Origin: Streptomyces sp. NBC_00234
GTDB taxonomy: Bacteria > Actinomycetota > Actinomycetes > Streptomycetales > Streptomycetaceae
NCBI RefSeq assembly: GCF_036195325.1
Contig: NZ_CP108101.1
Coordinates: forward strand, 3,038,001 to 3,102,000
Direction: 5' to 3'
DNA length: 64,000 nucleotides
Under the pieces are notes generated by a model. The model ran no database searches and was not told the origin of the DNA. It worked only from the letters and a program-made list of their open reading frames with translations. Both the position numbers and the translations under genes were made by a program. Below, one piece after another: positions 7,696 through 17,477 of this stretch. The stretch's first letter is position 1; each line of letters begins with the position of its first letter.

Positions 7696-8433
7696 TTACT
7701 CGCCGAGGGTGCGGGCGAGGGCTTCGAGCTGGAGCGCGGTGAGGCTTTCGCAGCCCGCGGTGGCGAGGTCGAGGAGCGCGTTCAGCTCCTTGCGGTCGAA
7801 GGGCTCCGCCTCGGCGGTGCCCTGGACCTCGACGAAGCGGCCGTCGCCGGTGCAGACCACGTTCATGTCGGTCTCGGCGCGGACGTCCTCCTCGTAGCAG
7901 AGGTCGAGGAGGGGGGTGCCGTCGACGATGCCGACGCTGATGGCGGAGACGGTGCCGGTCAGCGGCTTGCGGCCGGCCTTGACGATCTTCTTCGTCTGGG
8001 CCCAGGTGATGGCGTCGGCAAGGGCGACGTAGGCGCCGGTGATGGCCGCCGTGCGGGTGCCGCCGTCGGCCTGGAGGACGTCGCAGTCGAGGACGACGGT
8101 GTTCTCGCCGAGCGCCTTGTAGTCGATGACGGCACGCAGGGAGCGGCCGATGAGCCGGCTGATCTCGTGCGTACGGCCGCCGATCTTGCCGCGTACGGAT
8201 TCGCGGTCGCCGCGGGTGTTGGTCGAGCGGGGCAGCATCGAGTACTCGGCGGTGACCCAGCCTTCACCGCTGCCCTTGCGCCAGCGCGGGACGCCTTCGG
8301 TGACGGAGGCGGTGCAGAAGACCTTGGTGTCGCCGAAGGAGATGAGTACGGATCCTTCGGCGTGCTTGCTCCATCCGCGTTCGATGGTGACGGGGCGGAG
8401 CTGTTCGGGGGTGCGGCCGTCGATGCGAGACAT
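7696..8433 (-). CDS. rph: Ribonuclease PH
   Basis: A 245-residue phosphorolytic 3'-5' exoribonuclease that trims tRNA 3' ends and forms hexameric rings. Characteristic stretches are [20 protein letters not shown] at the start, [29 protein letters not shown], and [27 protein letters not shown] carrying the phosphate- and metal-site residues. Its length is typical. It heads the rph-lipoprotein-rdgB group, with 128 bp to the divergent phosphatase gene for promoters of both. Confidence 0.97.
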   Translation of the reverse strand: MSRIDGRTPEQLRPVTIERGWSKHAEGSVLISFGDTKVFCTASVTEGVPRWRKGSGEGWVTAEYSMLPRSTNTRGDRESVRGKIGGRTHEISRLIGRSLRAVIDYKALGENTVVLDCDVLQADGGTRTAAITGAYVALADAITWAQTKKIVKAGRKPLTGTVSAISVGIVDGTPLLDLCYEEDVRAETDMNVVCTGDGRFVEVQGTAEAEPFDRKELNALLDLATAGCESLTALQLEALARTLGE

Positions 8434-8561
8434 GGGAGGAAGCCTAGTGGTCGCAGGGAGGGACCTTTGGCCTGCACTCCCACGACCAATGGCATTTACT
8501 GGACATTTAGGGTTCTGCCTAAGATTTTACTGTCAAACTCTCCACTCACAGGAAGATCTGA

Positions 8562-10265
8562 ATGCCGACCCTGAAGAAGCAGACAGTCCGGCCGGATGAG
8601 TCCGCACGCCTGCCCACCTCGGGCCACGAGGCATCCGTGCAGGCCCTGGAGGGCGCGCCGCACGGCATTCTGATCGCTTCCACGGAGCAGGAGGCGACGG
8701 CGCTCTACGCCAACGAGCGCCTGGAGGACCTGTTCGCCACGAAGGTGCCCATGGAGCCGGGCGCCCTGCTGGCGGCCAGCACCTCGTTCTTCGACCGGAA
8801 CGGGGAGCCGCTGGCGTTCCCCGATTCGCCGCTGGGCATCGCCCTCGGCCGGCGCCGGGCGGCCAGGGCCGAGCTGCAGTACCGCCCCGAGGGCGGGCCG
8901 GTGCTCTGGCTCGACATCAGTGCCACTCCCCTCGTCTGCGAGATGAGCGAGCTGCCGCTGGCGGTGGCGTACGTCCACGACGTGTCCCAGCAGAGGCGCG
9001 CGGCCGGCGAGCTGGACGAGGTGAACCGCAGGCTGGCCGAGCAGCTCGACGACATCACGTGGGTGCACAGCCTGACCGAGCGGCTCACGGATCACGGCCG
9101 TGTGGACAGCACGCTGAACCAGGTGCTGGTGGAAGGCGCGCGGATGCTGCAGGCGGACATGGGGGTGGCCCGGCTGCGCAACGAGGAGGAGTCCTCGATG
9201 GAGACGCGTGCGCTGTACGGGGTCTCGCCGGAGGCGCAGGAGGTCCATCAGGCGGCCATGGCGCTGGGGCCCGCGCATTTCGTGGTGGACGACGCGGAGG
9301 AGGCGGGCGGCACGCTGATCGTCGAGGACGTGCAGACGGACCCTTCGTGTTCGGCCGAGCTGCGCGAGCTGGGGCGTGCGGCCGGGTTCCGCAGCGTGTA
9401 CGCGCTGGCGCTGAGCACGGTGTCGGGGCGCCGGCTCGGCGTCCTGGCGTGGGCGTGGCGCAGGCCGGGACGTCCGACGGCGCGGCAGCGCCAACTGGTG
9501 GGGACGTACTGCCGGTTCGCCGGGCAGATGGTCGAGAACAATCTGCTGTACGAGCGTGAGCGCCGGATCGCGGGGACGCTCCAGGACTCGATGATGGCGC
9601 AGGAACTGCCGTCGATCCCGGGGCTGCAGGTCGCCGCGTGCAGTCTGCCGGGGGCGCGTGGGATGCAGGCCGGGGGCGACTGGTACGACGTGATGGCGCT
9701 GCCGGGCGGAAAGGCGGCGCTGGCGCTGGGCGATGTGATGGGCAAGGGGCTGCGGGCGGCCACGGCGATGGGGCAGCTGCGGACGGCGCTGCGCAGTTAC
9801 GCGTTGCTGGCCGGGGAGGACCCGGTGGCGGTGCTGACGAATCTGAACGCGCTGAGCCAGGACATGGCGCTGACGGAGCTGGCCACGGTGCTGTACATGA
9901 CGGTGGATCCCGAGCGGCGCTCCGCGGTGGTGGCGTCGGCGGGGCACTGTCCGCCGTTGCTCCTGGACGGGTCGGGGGCGCGGTTCCTGCATGCGGGCCA
10001 CGGCGTTCCGCTGGGGGTCGTGGACGCGTGGGACGCGGAGCCGGATTGTTTCGAGCTGGAGCCGGGTGCGCTGCTGGTGCTGTACACGGACGGTCTGGTG
10101 GAGCGGCGCGGCGAGGAGCTGGGGGTGGGTCTGGAGCGGCTGCGCGCGGCGGCGTCGGCGGCGCCGTCGGATGTGGACGGCCTGTGCGGGCACTTGGTGA
10201 AGGAGTGTCTGGACGAGGGCGAGAACACGGACGACGTGGCGATTCTGGCGGTGCGGGTGCGCTGA
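8562..10265 (+). CDS. PAS-GAF-SpoIIE (PP2C) serine phosphatase
   Basis: A 567-residue cytoplasmic signalling phosphatase. A PAS-like domain spans about residues 25-145, a GAF domain 165-320, and the SpoIIE/PP2C catalytic domain 340-567. The last contains metal-binding motifs GGDWYDV, LGDVMGKGL, YTDGLVERR and DDVAILAVRV. Streptomyces enzymes of this type dephosphorylate anti-sigma-factor antagonists and so control alternative sigma factors. No RsbV- or RsbW-type gene is adjacent, so the partner is unknown. AGGAAG lies upstream of the ATG. A terminator follows. Confidence 0.9.
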   Translation: MPTLKKQTVRPDESARLPTSGHEASVQALEGAPHGILIASTEQEATALYANERLEDLFATKVPMEPGALLAASTSFFDRNGEPLAFPDSPLGIALGRRRAARAELQYRPEGGPVLWLDISATPLVCEMSELPLAVAYVHDVSQQRRAAGELDEVNRRLAEQLDDITWVHSLTERLTDHGRVDSTLNQVLVEGARMLQADMGVARLRNEEESSMETRALYGVSPEAQEVHQAAMALGPAHFVVDDAEEAGGTLIVEDVQTDPSCSAELRELGRAAGFRSVYALALSTVSGRRLGVLAWAWRRPGRPTARQRQLVGTYCRFAGQMVENNLLYERERRIAGTLQDSMMAQELPSIPGLQVAACSLPGARGMQAGGDWYDVMALPGGKAALALGDVMGKGLRAATAMGQLRTALRSYALLAGEDPVAVLTNLNALSQDMALTELATVLYMTVDPERRSAVVASAGHCPPLLLDGSGARFLHAGHGVPLGVVDAWDAEPDCFELEPGALLVLYTDGLVERRGEELGVGLERLRAAASAAPSDVDGLCGHLVKECLDEGENTDDVAILAVRVR

Positions 10266-10288
10266 CGGGGTGGGGGTCCGGGTGCGGA

Positions 10289-10330
10289 ACCGGCCGCCGC
10301 TTCCTGCGCGGACAGGAGGCGGCGGCCGGT
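10289..10330. terminator. Terminator between SpoIIE phosphatase and nagF
   Basis: A perfect 12-bp stem, ACCGGCCGCCGC (10289-10300) with GCGGCGGCCGGT (10319-10330), between convergent genes. Confidence 0.78.
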
Positions 10331-10352
10331 CGGGTGAGCCGGTGTCAGCGGG

Positions 10353-10586
10353 TCACATCATGTCTTCGATGTCCGCGGCGATGGGGTCCGCGTCGGTGCC
10401 GATGACGACCTGGATCGCGGTGCCCATCTTGACGACGCCGTGGGCTCCGGCGGCCTTGAGCGCGGCTTCGTCGACCTTGCTGGGGTCGTGGACCTCGGTG
10501 CGGAGGCGCGTGATGCAGCCTTCGATCTCGTCGATGTTCTCGATACCGCCGAGCCCGGCGACGATCTTCTCAGCCTTGCTGGCCAT
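10353..10586 (-). CDS. nagF: PTS EIIB component, N-acetylglucosamine
   Basis: A 77-residue single-domain EIIB of the glucose/GlcNAc PTS superfamily. The phosphorylated cysteine is C24 in EGCITRLR. It passes phosphate from EIIA-Crr to GlcNAc entering through NagE-type EIIC proteins. The ATG at 10586 is preceded by AGGGAGAAGG; a longer frame to 10628 is non-homologous. It is divergent from nagE1 with a dre site between them. In S. coelicolor the equivalent set is nagF-nagE1-nagE2, under DasR. Confidence 0.94.
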   Translation of the reverse strand: MASKAEKIVAGLGGIENIDEIEGCITRLRTEVHDPSKVDEAALKAAGAHGVVKMGTAIQVVIGTDADPIAADIEDMM

Positions 10587-10749
10587 GTCCTTCTCCCTGG
10601 TCTTTGCGTGCTGTGAGCGGACCACCATGGGTCCGTTTCGTCACGGTAACGCACGGTTGGCCCAACTTCGCAGGCGCGTATCCGGCTGATCACGAATGAT
10701 GACGATCACCGGCGCCCTGTCTTCCGAGCGGGCTCCGCACCGTACCGCG

Positions 10750-10765
10750 ACTGGTCTACACCAGT
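10750..10765. promoter_or_regulatory. DasR-responsive element (dre) between nagF and nagE1
   Basis: The 16-mer ACTGGTCTACACCAGT is a near-perfect inverted repeat and matches the DasR operator type (A-C/G-TGGTCTAGACCA). It lies 43 bp before the nagE1 start and 164 bp before nagF, so one site can control both. DasR represses until glucosamine-6-phosphate accumulates. Confidence 0.92.
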
Positions 10766-10807
10766 TTGCAACAACCGCCAAACCAGGCGTGTTCCGGGAG
10801 GATGCCG

Positions 10808-12118
10808 ATGAGCTCCAACAGCGCAGCAGTGCCAGAACGGAAGTGGTGGAACGGCCTCTTCCAGGGGCTGCAGAAGATGGGCCGCAGCCTCCAGCTGCCG
10901 ATCGCCGTGCTGCCGGCTGCGGGCATCCTCAACCGGCTCGGTCAGCCGGACGTCTTCGGCGACGACGGTCTGGGCTGGACGAACGTGGCCAAGGTCTTCG
11001 CGGCGGCTGGTGGCGCGCTGCTCGACTCCGGCCTCGGCCTGCCCCTCCTGTTCTGCGTCGGTGTCGCCATCGGCATGGCGAAGAAGTCGGACGGCTCGAC
11101 GGCCCTCGCGGCCGTGACCGGCTTCCTCGTCTACTACGCGGTGCTGCACGCGTTCCCGGTGGACTGCGCCCCGGGTTCGACGTTCACGTCGGGCGGCACC
11201 TGGTTCGGCACCTGCGTCGACGGTGACGCGACGGTGACGGCGGCCGAGTACCAGAACCCCGGCGTCTTCGGCGGCATCGTCATGGGCCTGCTGACGGCCT
11301 GGCTCTGGCAGCGGTACCACCGGGTCAAGCTGGTCGACTGGCTGGGCTTCTTCAACGGGCGCCGACTCGTCCCGATCATCATGGCGTTCGTCGGTCTGGC
11401 CGTCGCGTCCCTGGGCGCCTGGGTGTGGCAGCCGATCGGTGACGGCCTGATCGACTTCTCCGAATGGCTGGTGGACCTGGACTGGGCGGGGTCGGGCATC
11501 TTCGGTATCGCCAACCGCGCCCTGCTCGTCTTCGGCCTCCACCAGTTCCTCAACACGTTCGTCTGGTTCCAGTTCGGCGACTACACCAAGCCGGACGGCA
11601 CGGTCGTCCACGGTGACATCAACCGGTTCCTGGCGGGCGACCCGACGGCCGGCCAGTTCACCACGGGCTTCTTCCCGATCATGATGTTCGCGCTCCCGGC
11701 CGCGGCACTGGCGATCTACCACTGCGCGAAGCCGCACCGGCGCAAGGCGGTCGGCGGCATGATGGTCTCGGTCGGTCTGACGTCGTTCGTGACCGGTATC
11801 ACCGAACCGATCGAGTACTCGTTCCTCTTCGTCGCACCCCTGCTGTACGCGATCCACGCACTCCTCACCGGCGTCTCGATGGCGGTGACCTGGGCGTTCG
11901 GGGTGAAGGACGGCTTCAGCTTCTCGGCGGGTCTGATCGACTACGTCATCAACTGGAGCCTGGCGACCAAACCATGGCTGATCATTCCGGTCGGCCTGGG
12001 CTTCGCCGTCGTGTACTACGTGATCTTCCGGTTCGCAATCACCAAGTTCAACCTCCAGACTCCCGGGCGCGAGCCCGACGAGATCGAGGAAGAGATCGAG
12101 AAGAATCTCACCAAGTAG
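10808..12118 (+). CDS. nagE1: PTS EIIC permease, N-acetylglucosamine family
   Basis: A 436-residue membrane EIIC of the glucose-type PTS. Typical stretches are LPIAVLPAAGIL, LPLLFCVGVAIGMAKKSDG, FFNGRRLVP, HQFLNTFVW and GITEPIEYSFLF, the last in the sugar-translocation loop. There is no fused EIIB or EIIA, so it needs NagF and Crr. The ATG at 10808 sits 6 nt after GGGAGG; the ATG at 10802 overlaps that site. It is 64% or so similar by eye to nagE2, with a longer extracellular insertion (CAPGST...CVDGD) carrying two cysteines that nagE2 lacks. Confidence 0.93.
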   Translation: MSSNSAAVPERKWWNGLFQGLQKMGRSLQLPIAVLPAAGILNRLGQPDVFGDDGLGWTNVAKVFAAAGGALLDSGLGLPLLFCVGVAIGMAKKSDGSTALAAVTGFLVYYAVLHAFPVDCAPGSTFTSGGTWFGTCVDGDATVTAAEYQNPGVFGGIVMGLLTAWLWQRYHRVKLVDWLGFFNGRRLVPIIMAFVGLAVASLGAWVWQPIGDGLIDFSEWLVDLDWAGSGIFGIANRALLVFGLHQFLNTFVWFQFGDYTKPDGTVVHGDINRFLAGDPTAGQFTTGFFPIMMFALPAAALAIYHCAKPHRRKAVGGMMVSVGLTSFVTGITEPIEYSFLFVAPLLYAIHALLTGVSMAVTWAFGVKDGFSFSAGLIDYVINWSLATKPWLIIPVGLGFAVVYYVIFRFAITKFNLQTPGREPDEIEEEIEKNLTK

Positions 12119-12146
12119 CCCTCGCCGGGCATCGCACCCGGCCCCA

Positions 12147-12182
12147 CGAAGGCCCCCGGACCGCCTGGTCCGGGGGCCTTCG
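12147..12182. terminator. Terminator after nagE1
   Basis: A perfect 16-bp stem, CGAAGGCCCCCGGACC (12147-12162) with its complement at 12167-12182, loop GCCT. It separates nagE1 from nagE2 although both are on the same strand, so nagE2 has its own promoter. Confidence 0.85.
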
Positions 12183-12264
12183 GCATGTCACTGAGGGTGC
12201 CCGATGCACTACTGCGAATTAGGGGGAATTTGCAGGTTCCTTATCTAACCTTCACCGTGCTAAA

Positions 12265-12280
12265 ACTGGTCTACACCACT
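12265..12280. promoter_or_regulatory. DasR-responsive element, upstream copy before nagE2
   Basis: ACTGGTCTACACCACT, a 16-bp dre element, ends one base before a second one (12282-12297). It shares 15 of 16 bases with the nagF-nagE1 site. Confidence 0.9.
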
Positions 12281-12281
12281 G

Positions 12282-12297
12282 AGTGGTCCAGACCACG
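12282..12297. promoter_or_regulatory. DasR-responsive element, downstream copy before nagE2
   Basis: AGTGGTCCAGACCACG is a second dre-like palindrome, 17 bp centre-to-centre from the first, about 80 bp before the nagE2 start. Its centre (CCAGACC) differs from the other two. Confidence 0.85.
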
Positions 12298-12377
12298 CGG
12301 CATCGACCCGCCGCGTTCCTTGAGTCGTCGCCCCCAAGAAAACTGCCCTGGCGGCGCCTTGCCTATGGAGGAAGTTG

Positions 12378-13640
12378 ATGAGTACGGCCACCGCTTCGGC
12401 GGCCCCCGCGAAGAAGCGGGGCTCCGGCCTGTTCCAGGGCCTGCAGAAGGTGGGACGCAGCCTCCAGCTGCCGATCGCCGTGCTGCCCGCGGCGGGCATC
12501 CTGCTCCGCCTCGGCCAGCCCGATGTCTTCGGGGCCGAGGGCCTCGGCTGGGGCAAGGTCGCCACGGTCTTCGCCACCGCCGGTGACGCGGTCTTCGCCA
12601 ACCTGCCGCTGCTGTTCTGCGTCGGCATCGCGATCGGCTTCGCCAAGAAGGCCGACGGCTCGACCGCCCTCGCCGCCCTCGTCGGCTTCCTGGTCTACAA
12701 GAACGTGCTGACCGCGTTCCCGACCTCCGACGCCGTCGTCAACACCACGGCCAACAACGGTGTCGACGTCGCCGCGACGTACAACGACCCCAAGGTCTTC
12801 GGCGGCATCATCATGGGCCTCCTCGCCGGCGTCATATGGCAGCGCTACCACCGCACCAAGCTGGTGGACTGGCTCGGCTTCTTCAACGGCCGCCGTCTCG
12901 TCCCGATCATCATGGCGTTCGTCGGCACCGTGATGGGTGTCCTCTTCGGCCTGGTCTGGGAGCCGATCGGTGACCTCATCACCAACTTCGGCGAGTGGAT
13001 GACCGGTCTGGGCGCCGTCGGCGCCGGTGTCTTCGGTGTCGTCAACCGCGCGCTGCTGCCGGTCGGCATGCACCAGTTCGTGAACACGGTGGCCTGGCAG
13101 GAGATCGGTTCCTTCAAGGACTCCGCGGGTGGCATGTGGCACGGCGACCTGCCGCGCTTCTTCCACGGTGACCCCACCGCCGGTCAGTTCATGTCCGGCT
13201 TCTTCCCGATCATGATGTTCGCGCTGCCGGCCGCCGCCCTGGCGATCACGCACTGCGCCCGCCCCGAGCGCCGCAAGGCCGTCGGCGGCATGATGATGTC
13301 CCTCGCGCTGACCTCCTTCGTCACCGGTATCACGGAGCCGATCGAGTTCGCGTTCATGTTCATCGCGCCGCTGCTGTACGTGATCCACGCCGTGCTGACC
13401 GCCGTCTCCATGGCCGTCACCTGGGGTCTGGGCGTCCACCACGGCTTCAGCTTCTCCGCCGGTGCGATCGACTACTTCCTGAACTGGAACCTGGCGACCA
13501 AGCCCTGGATGATCATTCCGATCGGCCTGGTCTTCGCGGCGATCTACTACGTGGTCTTCCGCTTCGCCATCACCAAGTTCAACCTGACCACCCCGGGCCG
13601 CGAGCCCGAGGAAGAGGTCGAGGACCTGACCAAGGCGTAA
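12378..13640 (+). CDS. nagE2: PTS EIIC permease, N-acetylglucosamine
   Basis: A 420-residue EIIC permease with the same motif series as nagE1 (LPIAVLPAAGIL, LPLLFCVGIAIGFAKKADG, FFNGRRLVP, HQFVNTVAWQ, GITEPIEFAFMF). In S. coelicolor NagE2 is reported as the working GlcNAc transporter, with NagE1 dispensable. The tandem dre sites upstream fit the main regulated copy. GGAGGAAG at 12367-12374 places the start at ATG 12378; a TTG immediately before it is in frame but less likely. A strong terminator follows. Confidence 0.94.
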   Translation: MSTATASAAPAKKRGSGLFQGLQKVGRSLQLPIAVLPAAGILLRLGQPDVFGAEGLGWGKVATVFATAGDAVFANLPLLFCVGIAIGFAKKADGSTALAALVGFLVYKNVLTAFPTSDAVVNTTANNGVDVAATYNDPKVFGGIIMGLLAGVIWQRYHRTKLVDWLGFFNGRRLVPIIMAFVGTVMGVLFGLVWEPIGDLITNFGEWMTGLGAVGAGVFGVVNRALLPVGMHQFVNTVAWQEIGSFKDSAGGMWHGDLPRFFHGDPTAGQFMSGFFPIMMFALPAAALAITHCARPERRKAVGGMMMSLALTSFVTGITEPIEFAFMFIAPLLYVIHAVLTAVSMAVTWGLGVHHGFSFSAGAIDYFLNWNLATKPWMIIPIGLVFAAIYYVVFRFAITKFNLTTPGREPEEEVEDLTKA

Positions 13641-13660
13641 GCCCGGTCCGGACAGATGCG

Positions 13661-13700
13661 ACGAGGCCCCCACCTTCCCGGCGGAAGGTGGGGGCCTCGT
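13661..13700. terminator. Bidirectional terminator nagE2 / MBL gene
   Basis: A perfect 18-bp stem (13661-13678 with 13683-13700), loop CGGC, between two convergent genes. It is among the strongest hairpins in the window. Confidence 0.88.
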
Positions 13701-13716
13701 GCGTGCCGCGACCGGG

Positions 13717-14469
13717 TCAGACCTCGTACACCGCGCCCGGGGCAGCCAGCTCGACCGGGCCGTCGTAGGCCCCGCGGGCGTCGGCCACGTTGCGGGCGGC
13801 GTCCGTCCACGGCGGGATGTGGGTGAGGACGAGGCGTCCGGCCCCGGCCCTCGCGGCGTGCTCACCGGCCTCACGGCCATTCAGGTGAAGATCCGGGATG
13901 TCCTCCTTGCCGTCGACGAACGACGCCTCGCACAGGAACAGGTCCGTGCCCTCGGCAAGTTCGTCCAGGGCCTCGCAGGGCCCGGTGTCCCCGGAGTACG
14001 TGAGCGTCCGGCCGCCGTGCTCGAGGCGGATGCCGAAGGTCTCGACGGGGTGGCAGAGCTGCTCCGTACGCACCGAGAAGGGGCCGATCTCGAACGATCC
14101 CGACTTGAGCGTGTGGAAGTCGAAGACCTCCCCCATCGCCCGGTCGGACGGGGTGTCGGCGTGGGCCGTGGTCAGCCGCTGTTCGGTGCCGTCGGGGCCG
14201 TACACCGGGATGGAGGCGGGGCGCCCGCCGTCGTGCCGGTAGTAGCGGACCACGAAGTACGCGCACATGTCGATGCAGTGATCGGCGTGGAGGTGGCTGA
14301 GGAAGATCGCGTCGAGGTCGTAGAGACCGACGTGGCGCTGCAGCTCTCCGAGGGCGCCGTTGCCCATGTCGAGGAGCAGCCGGAAGCCGTCGGCCTCTAC
14401 GAGGTAGCTCGAGCAAGCCGAACCCGCTGACGGGAACGAGCCGGAGCAGCCGACGACGGTGAGCTTCAT
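13717..14469 (-). CDS. MBL-fold metallohydrolase (RNase Z-like)
   Basis: A 250-residue metallo-beta-lactamase-fold hydrolase of the RNase Z/cAMP-phosphodiesterase-like branch. The motif SHLHADHC supplies HxHxDH zinc ligands; a later CHPVE, YSGDTGP and LTHIPP provide the remaining ligands. The N-terminal LTVVGCSGSFPSAGSACSSYLVE is typical of an actinobacterial group of unknown substrate. There is no long RNase Z exosite insertion, so tRNA 3' processing is possible but not shown. Confidence 0.88.
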   Translation of the reverse strand: MKLTVVGCSGSFPSAGSACSSYLVEADGFRLLLDMGNGALGELQRHVGLYDLDAIFLSHLHADHCIDMCAYFVVRYYRHDGGRPASIPVYGPDGTEQRLTTAHADTPSDRAMGEVFDFHTLKSGSFEIGPFSVRTEQLCHPVETFGIRLEHGGRTLTYSGDTGPCEALDELAEGTDLFLCEASFVDGKEDIPDLHLNGREAGEHAARAGAGRLVLTHIPPWTDAARNVADARGAYDGPVELAAPGAVYEV

Positions 14470-14639
14470 GGAGCGAGAACCTCCGTGACGTGGGAACGGG
14501 GAGGGTTCGTGCGGTGCGTTGAACGGTTCGTCGAGCGTAAGGCGCGAAACACCCGGTCGCTCCTCCGCGGCCTGCCGTTGTGGGGGAACTCACCTGCTCT
14601 GTCACCGGTTCGATGGAAGGCGCCGGTACGGTCGTTCGT

Positions 14640-15101
14640 ATGAACACGTCCTGGTGGGTGGCGCTCGGCGCGGTCGTACTGCTCGCACTGGCCGTGACGG
14701 TGGTGGACGGCCGGAGGCGCGGCGGCGGGGGCCGTCCGGGTGGGCGGACCCGTCCGCCGGGCAGGCCCACGGGACCGCGGCGCGGGACGGGGCCGCAGCC
14801 GAAGCCGGGTGAGATCTGGTGGGCGGAGGTGCCGTACGAGGACGGGCCCGGGTCGAAGGACCGGCCGTGTCTCGTGCTGTCGGTGCGGCGCGGCACGGCC
14901 GTCGTCGCCAAGATCACCAGCAAGCACCATGCGGAGCGGCCCGGGGTGATCGCGCTTCCGTCGGGGACGGTGGGGGACGCGCAGGGGCGGCCGAGCTATC
15001 TGGAGCCGGACGAGACGCGGAACGTGGCGGTGCGGGGGTTCCGGCGGAAGGTGGGGGCGGTGGACCCGGGGGTGTGGGCACGGGTCCGCAAGTCGCGCTG
15101 A
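14640..15101 (+). CDS. PemK/MazF-family protein with N-terminal membrane anchor
   Basis: A 153-residue protein. One membrane helix (WWVALGAVVLLALAVTVVDG) is followed by a Gly/Arg/Pro-rich linker to about residue 55. A PemK/MazF-like barrel comes next: KPGEIWWAEVPYEDGPGSKDRPCLVLS is the usual opening and DETRNVAVRGFRRKVG the usual close. MazF-type enzymes are mRNA interferases, but no antitoxin gene is adjacent and the anchor is unusual, so a toxin role is unproven. The ATG at 14640 has only a weak ribosome site; ATG 14613 is an alternative. Confidence 0.8.
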   Translation: MNTSWWVALGAVVLLALAVTVVDGRRRGGGGRPGGRTRPPGRPTGPRRGTGPQPKPGEIWWAEVPYEDGPGSKDRPCLVLSVRRGTAVVAKITSKHHAERPGVIALPSGTVGDAQGRPSYLEPDETRNVAVRGFRRKVGAVDPGVWARVRKSR

Positions 15102-15105
15102 GGAC

Positions 15106-15150
15106 CTCGAACGCCGGACGGGCTGGATCTTCGGCCCGTCCGGCGTCGAG
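15106..15150. terminator. Terminator between PemK-like gene and cysM
   Basis: CTCGAACGCCGGACGGGC (15106-15123) pairs with GCCCGTCCGGCGTCGAG (15134-15150) with one bulge, between convergent genes. Confidence 0.78.
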
Positions 15151-15165
15151 TGAGGTGCCGGGCAG

Positions 15166-16619
<1,454 letters not shown>

Positions 16620-16677
16620 GCGGTCATCGTATCGATTCCCGCCCCGGAAACCCGAGTGTGATCTCGCATGGTGGATG

Positions 16678-16689
16678 GTGAACGTTCAC
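16678..16689. promoter_or_regulatory. Perfect palindrome upstream of the cysO leader
   Basis: GTGAACGTTCAC is a 12-bp perfect palindrome 59 bp before the leader ATG, inside the 90-bp gap after btuD. Possible operator of a sulfur or other regulator; the regulator is unknown. Confidence 0.4.
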
Positions 16690-16709
16690 TGGGTGGACAG
16701 TGTGGGCCG

Positions 16710-17477
16710 TCAGGGAAGGTAGACGACGGTCGGCGCGCCCGTCGTGGGGTGCTTTGTGACCTCTGCCGTGACGCCGTACACGGAGCTGAGCAGCTCCGGG
16801 GTGAGGACGTCCGTCGGGGTGCCCGAGGCGACGACCCGGCCGTCCCGGAGCACGTAGATCCGGTCGCAGTAGTACGCGGCGAGGTTCAGGTCGTGCAGGG
16901 CGAGGAGGTTCGTCGTGCCGAGGTCGCGGACGAGGGAGAGGATCTCCAACTGGTAGCGGATGTCCAGGTGGTTGGTGGGTTCGTCGAGGACGACGAGCGC
17001 GGGCTGCTGGACGAGGGCGCGGGCGACCAGGGCGCGCTGGCGTTCCCCGCCGGAGAGCGAGGCGAACGCGCGGGGGGCGAGCGCGGTGATGCCCACGCGG
17101 TCCAGGGCCTCGGTGACGAGGGCGTGGTCGGCGGTGGTGTCCGTCTCCCAGAAGCGTTTGTGCGGGGCGCGGCCCATGGCGACGACCTCGCGCACGGTCA
17201 GCTCGAATCCTGCCTGGCCGTCCTGCGGGACGGTGGCGATGCGGCGGGCGCGGGCCTTCACCGGGAGGGTGGCAAGGTCGTCGCCGTCCAGGAGGACCCG
17301 GCCGTGGGTGGGGCGGAGGGTGCCGTACACGCAGCGCAGGAGCGTGGTCTTGCCGCTGCCGTTGGGGCCGACGAGGCCCACCGTCTCGCCTGCTGCGGCG
17401 GTCAGGTCGACGGAGTCGACGAGGTGCCGGCCCACGCCGGTCCCGTACGAGAGGCCCTCGGTGCGCAGGGTCGTCAT
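16710..17477 (-). CDS. btuD: ABC transporter ATPase, cobalamin/Fe-siderophore family
   Basis: A 255-residue FecE/BtuD-type ATPase. Walker A is GPNGSGKTT, the signature is LSGGERQRA, Walker B VVLDEPTNHLD, and the switch His is in LALHDLNL. It powers the neighbouring FecCD-type permease. Family similarity alone cannot separate B12 from ferric siderophores; the upstream cobalamin riboswitch decides for B12. Its start overlaps the permease stop by 4 bp. It is the last gene of the importer operon. Confidence 0.9.
   Translation of the reverse strand: MTTLRTEGLSYGTGVGRHLVDSVDLTAAAGETVGLVGPNGSGKTTLLRCVYGTLRPTHGRVLLDGDDLATLPVKARARRIATVPQDGQAGFELTVREVVAMGRAPHKRFWETDTTADHALVTEALDRVGITALAPRAFASLSGGERQRALVARALVQQPALVVLDEPTNHLDIRYQLEILSLVRDLGTTNLLALHDLNLAAYYCDRIYVLRDGRVVASGTPTDVLTPELLSSVYGVTAEVTKHPTTGAPTVVYLP

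Noticed and set aside
14102..14639. An antitoxin gene for the PemK/MazF-like protein
   Set aside because: Frames upstream are antisense to the MBL gene or too short and lack antitoxin features.
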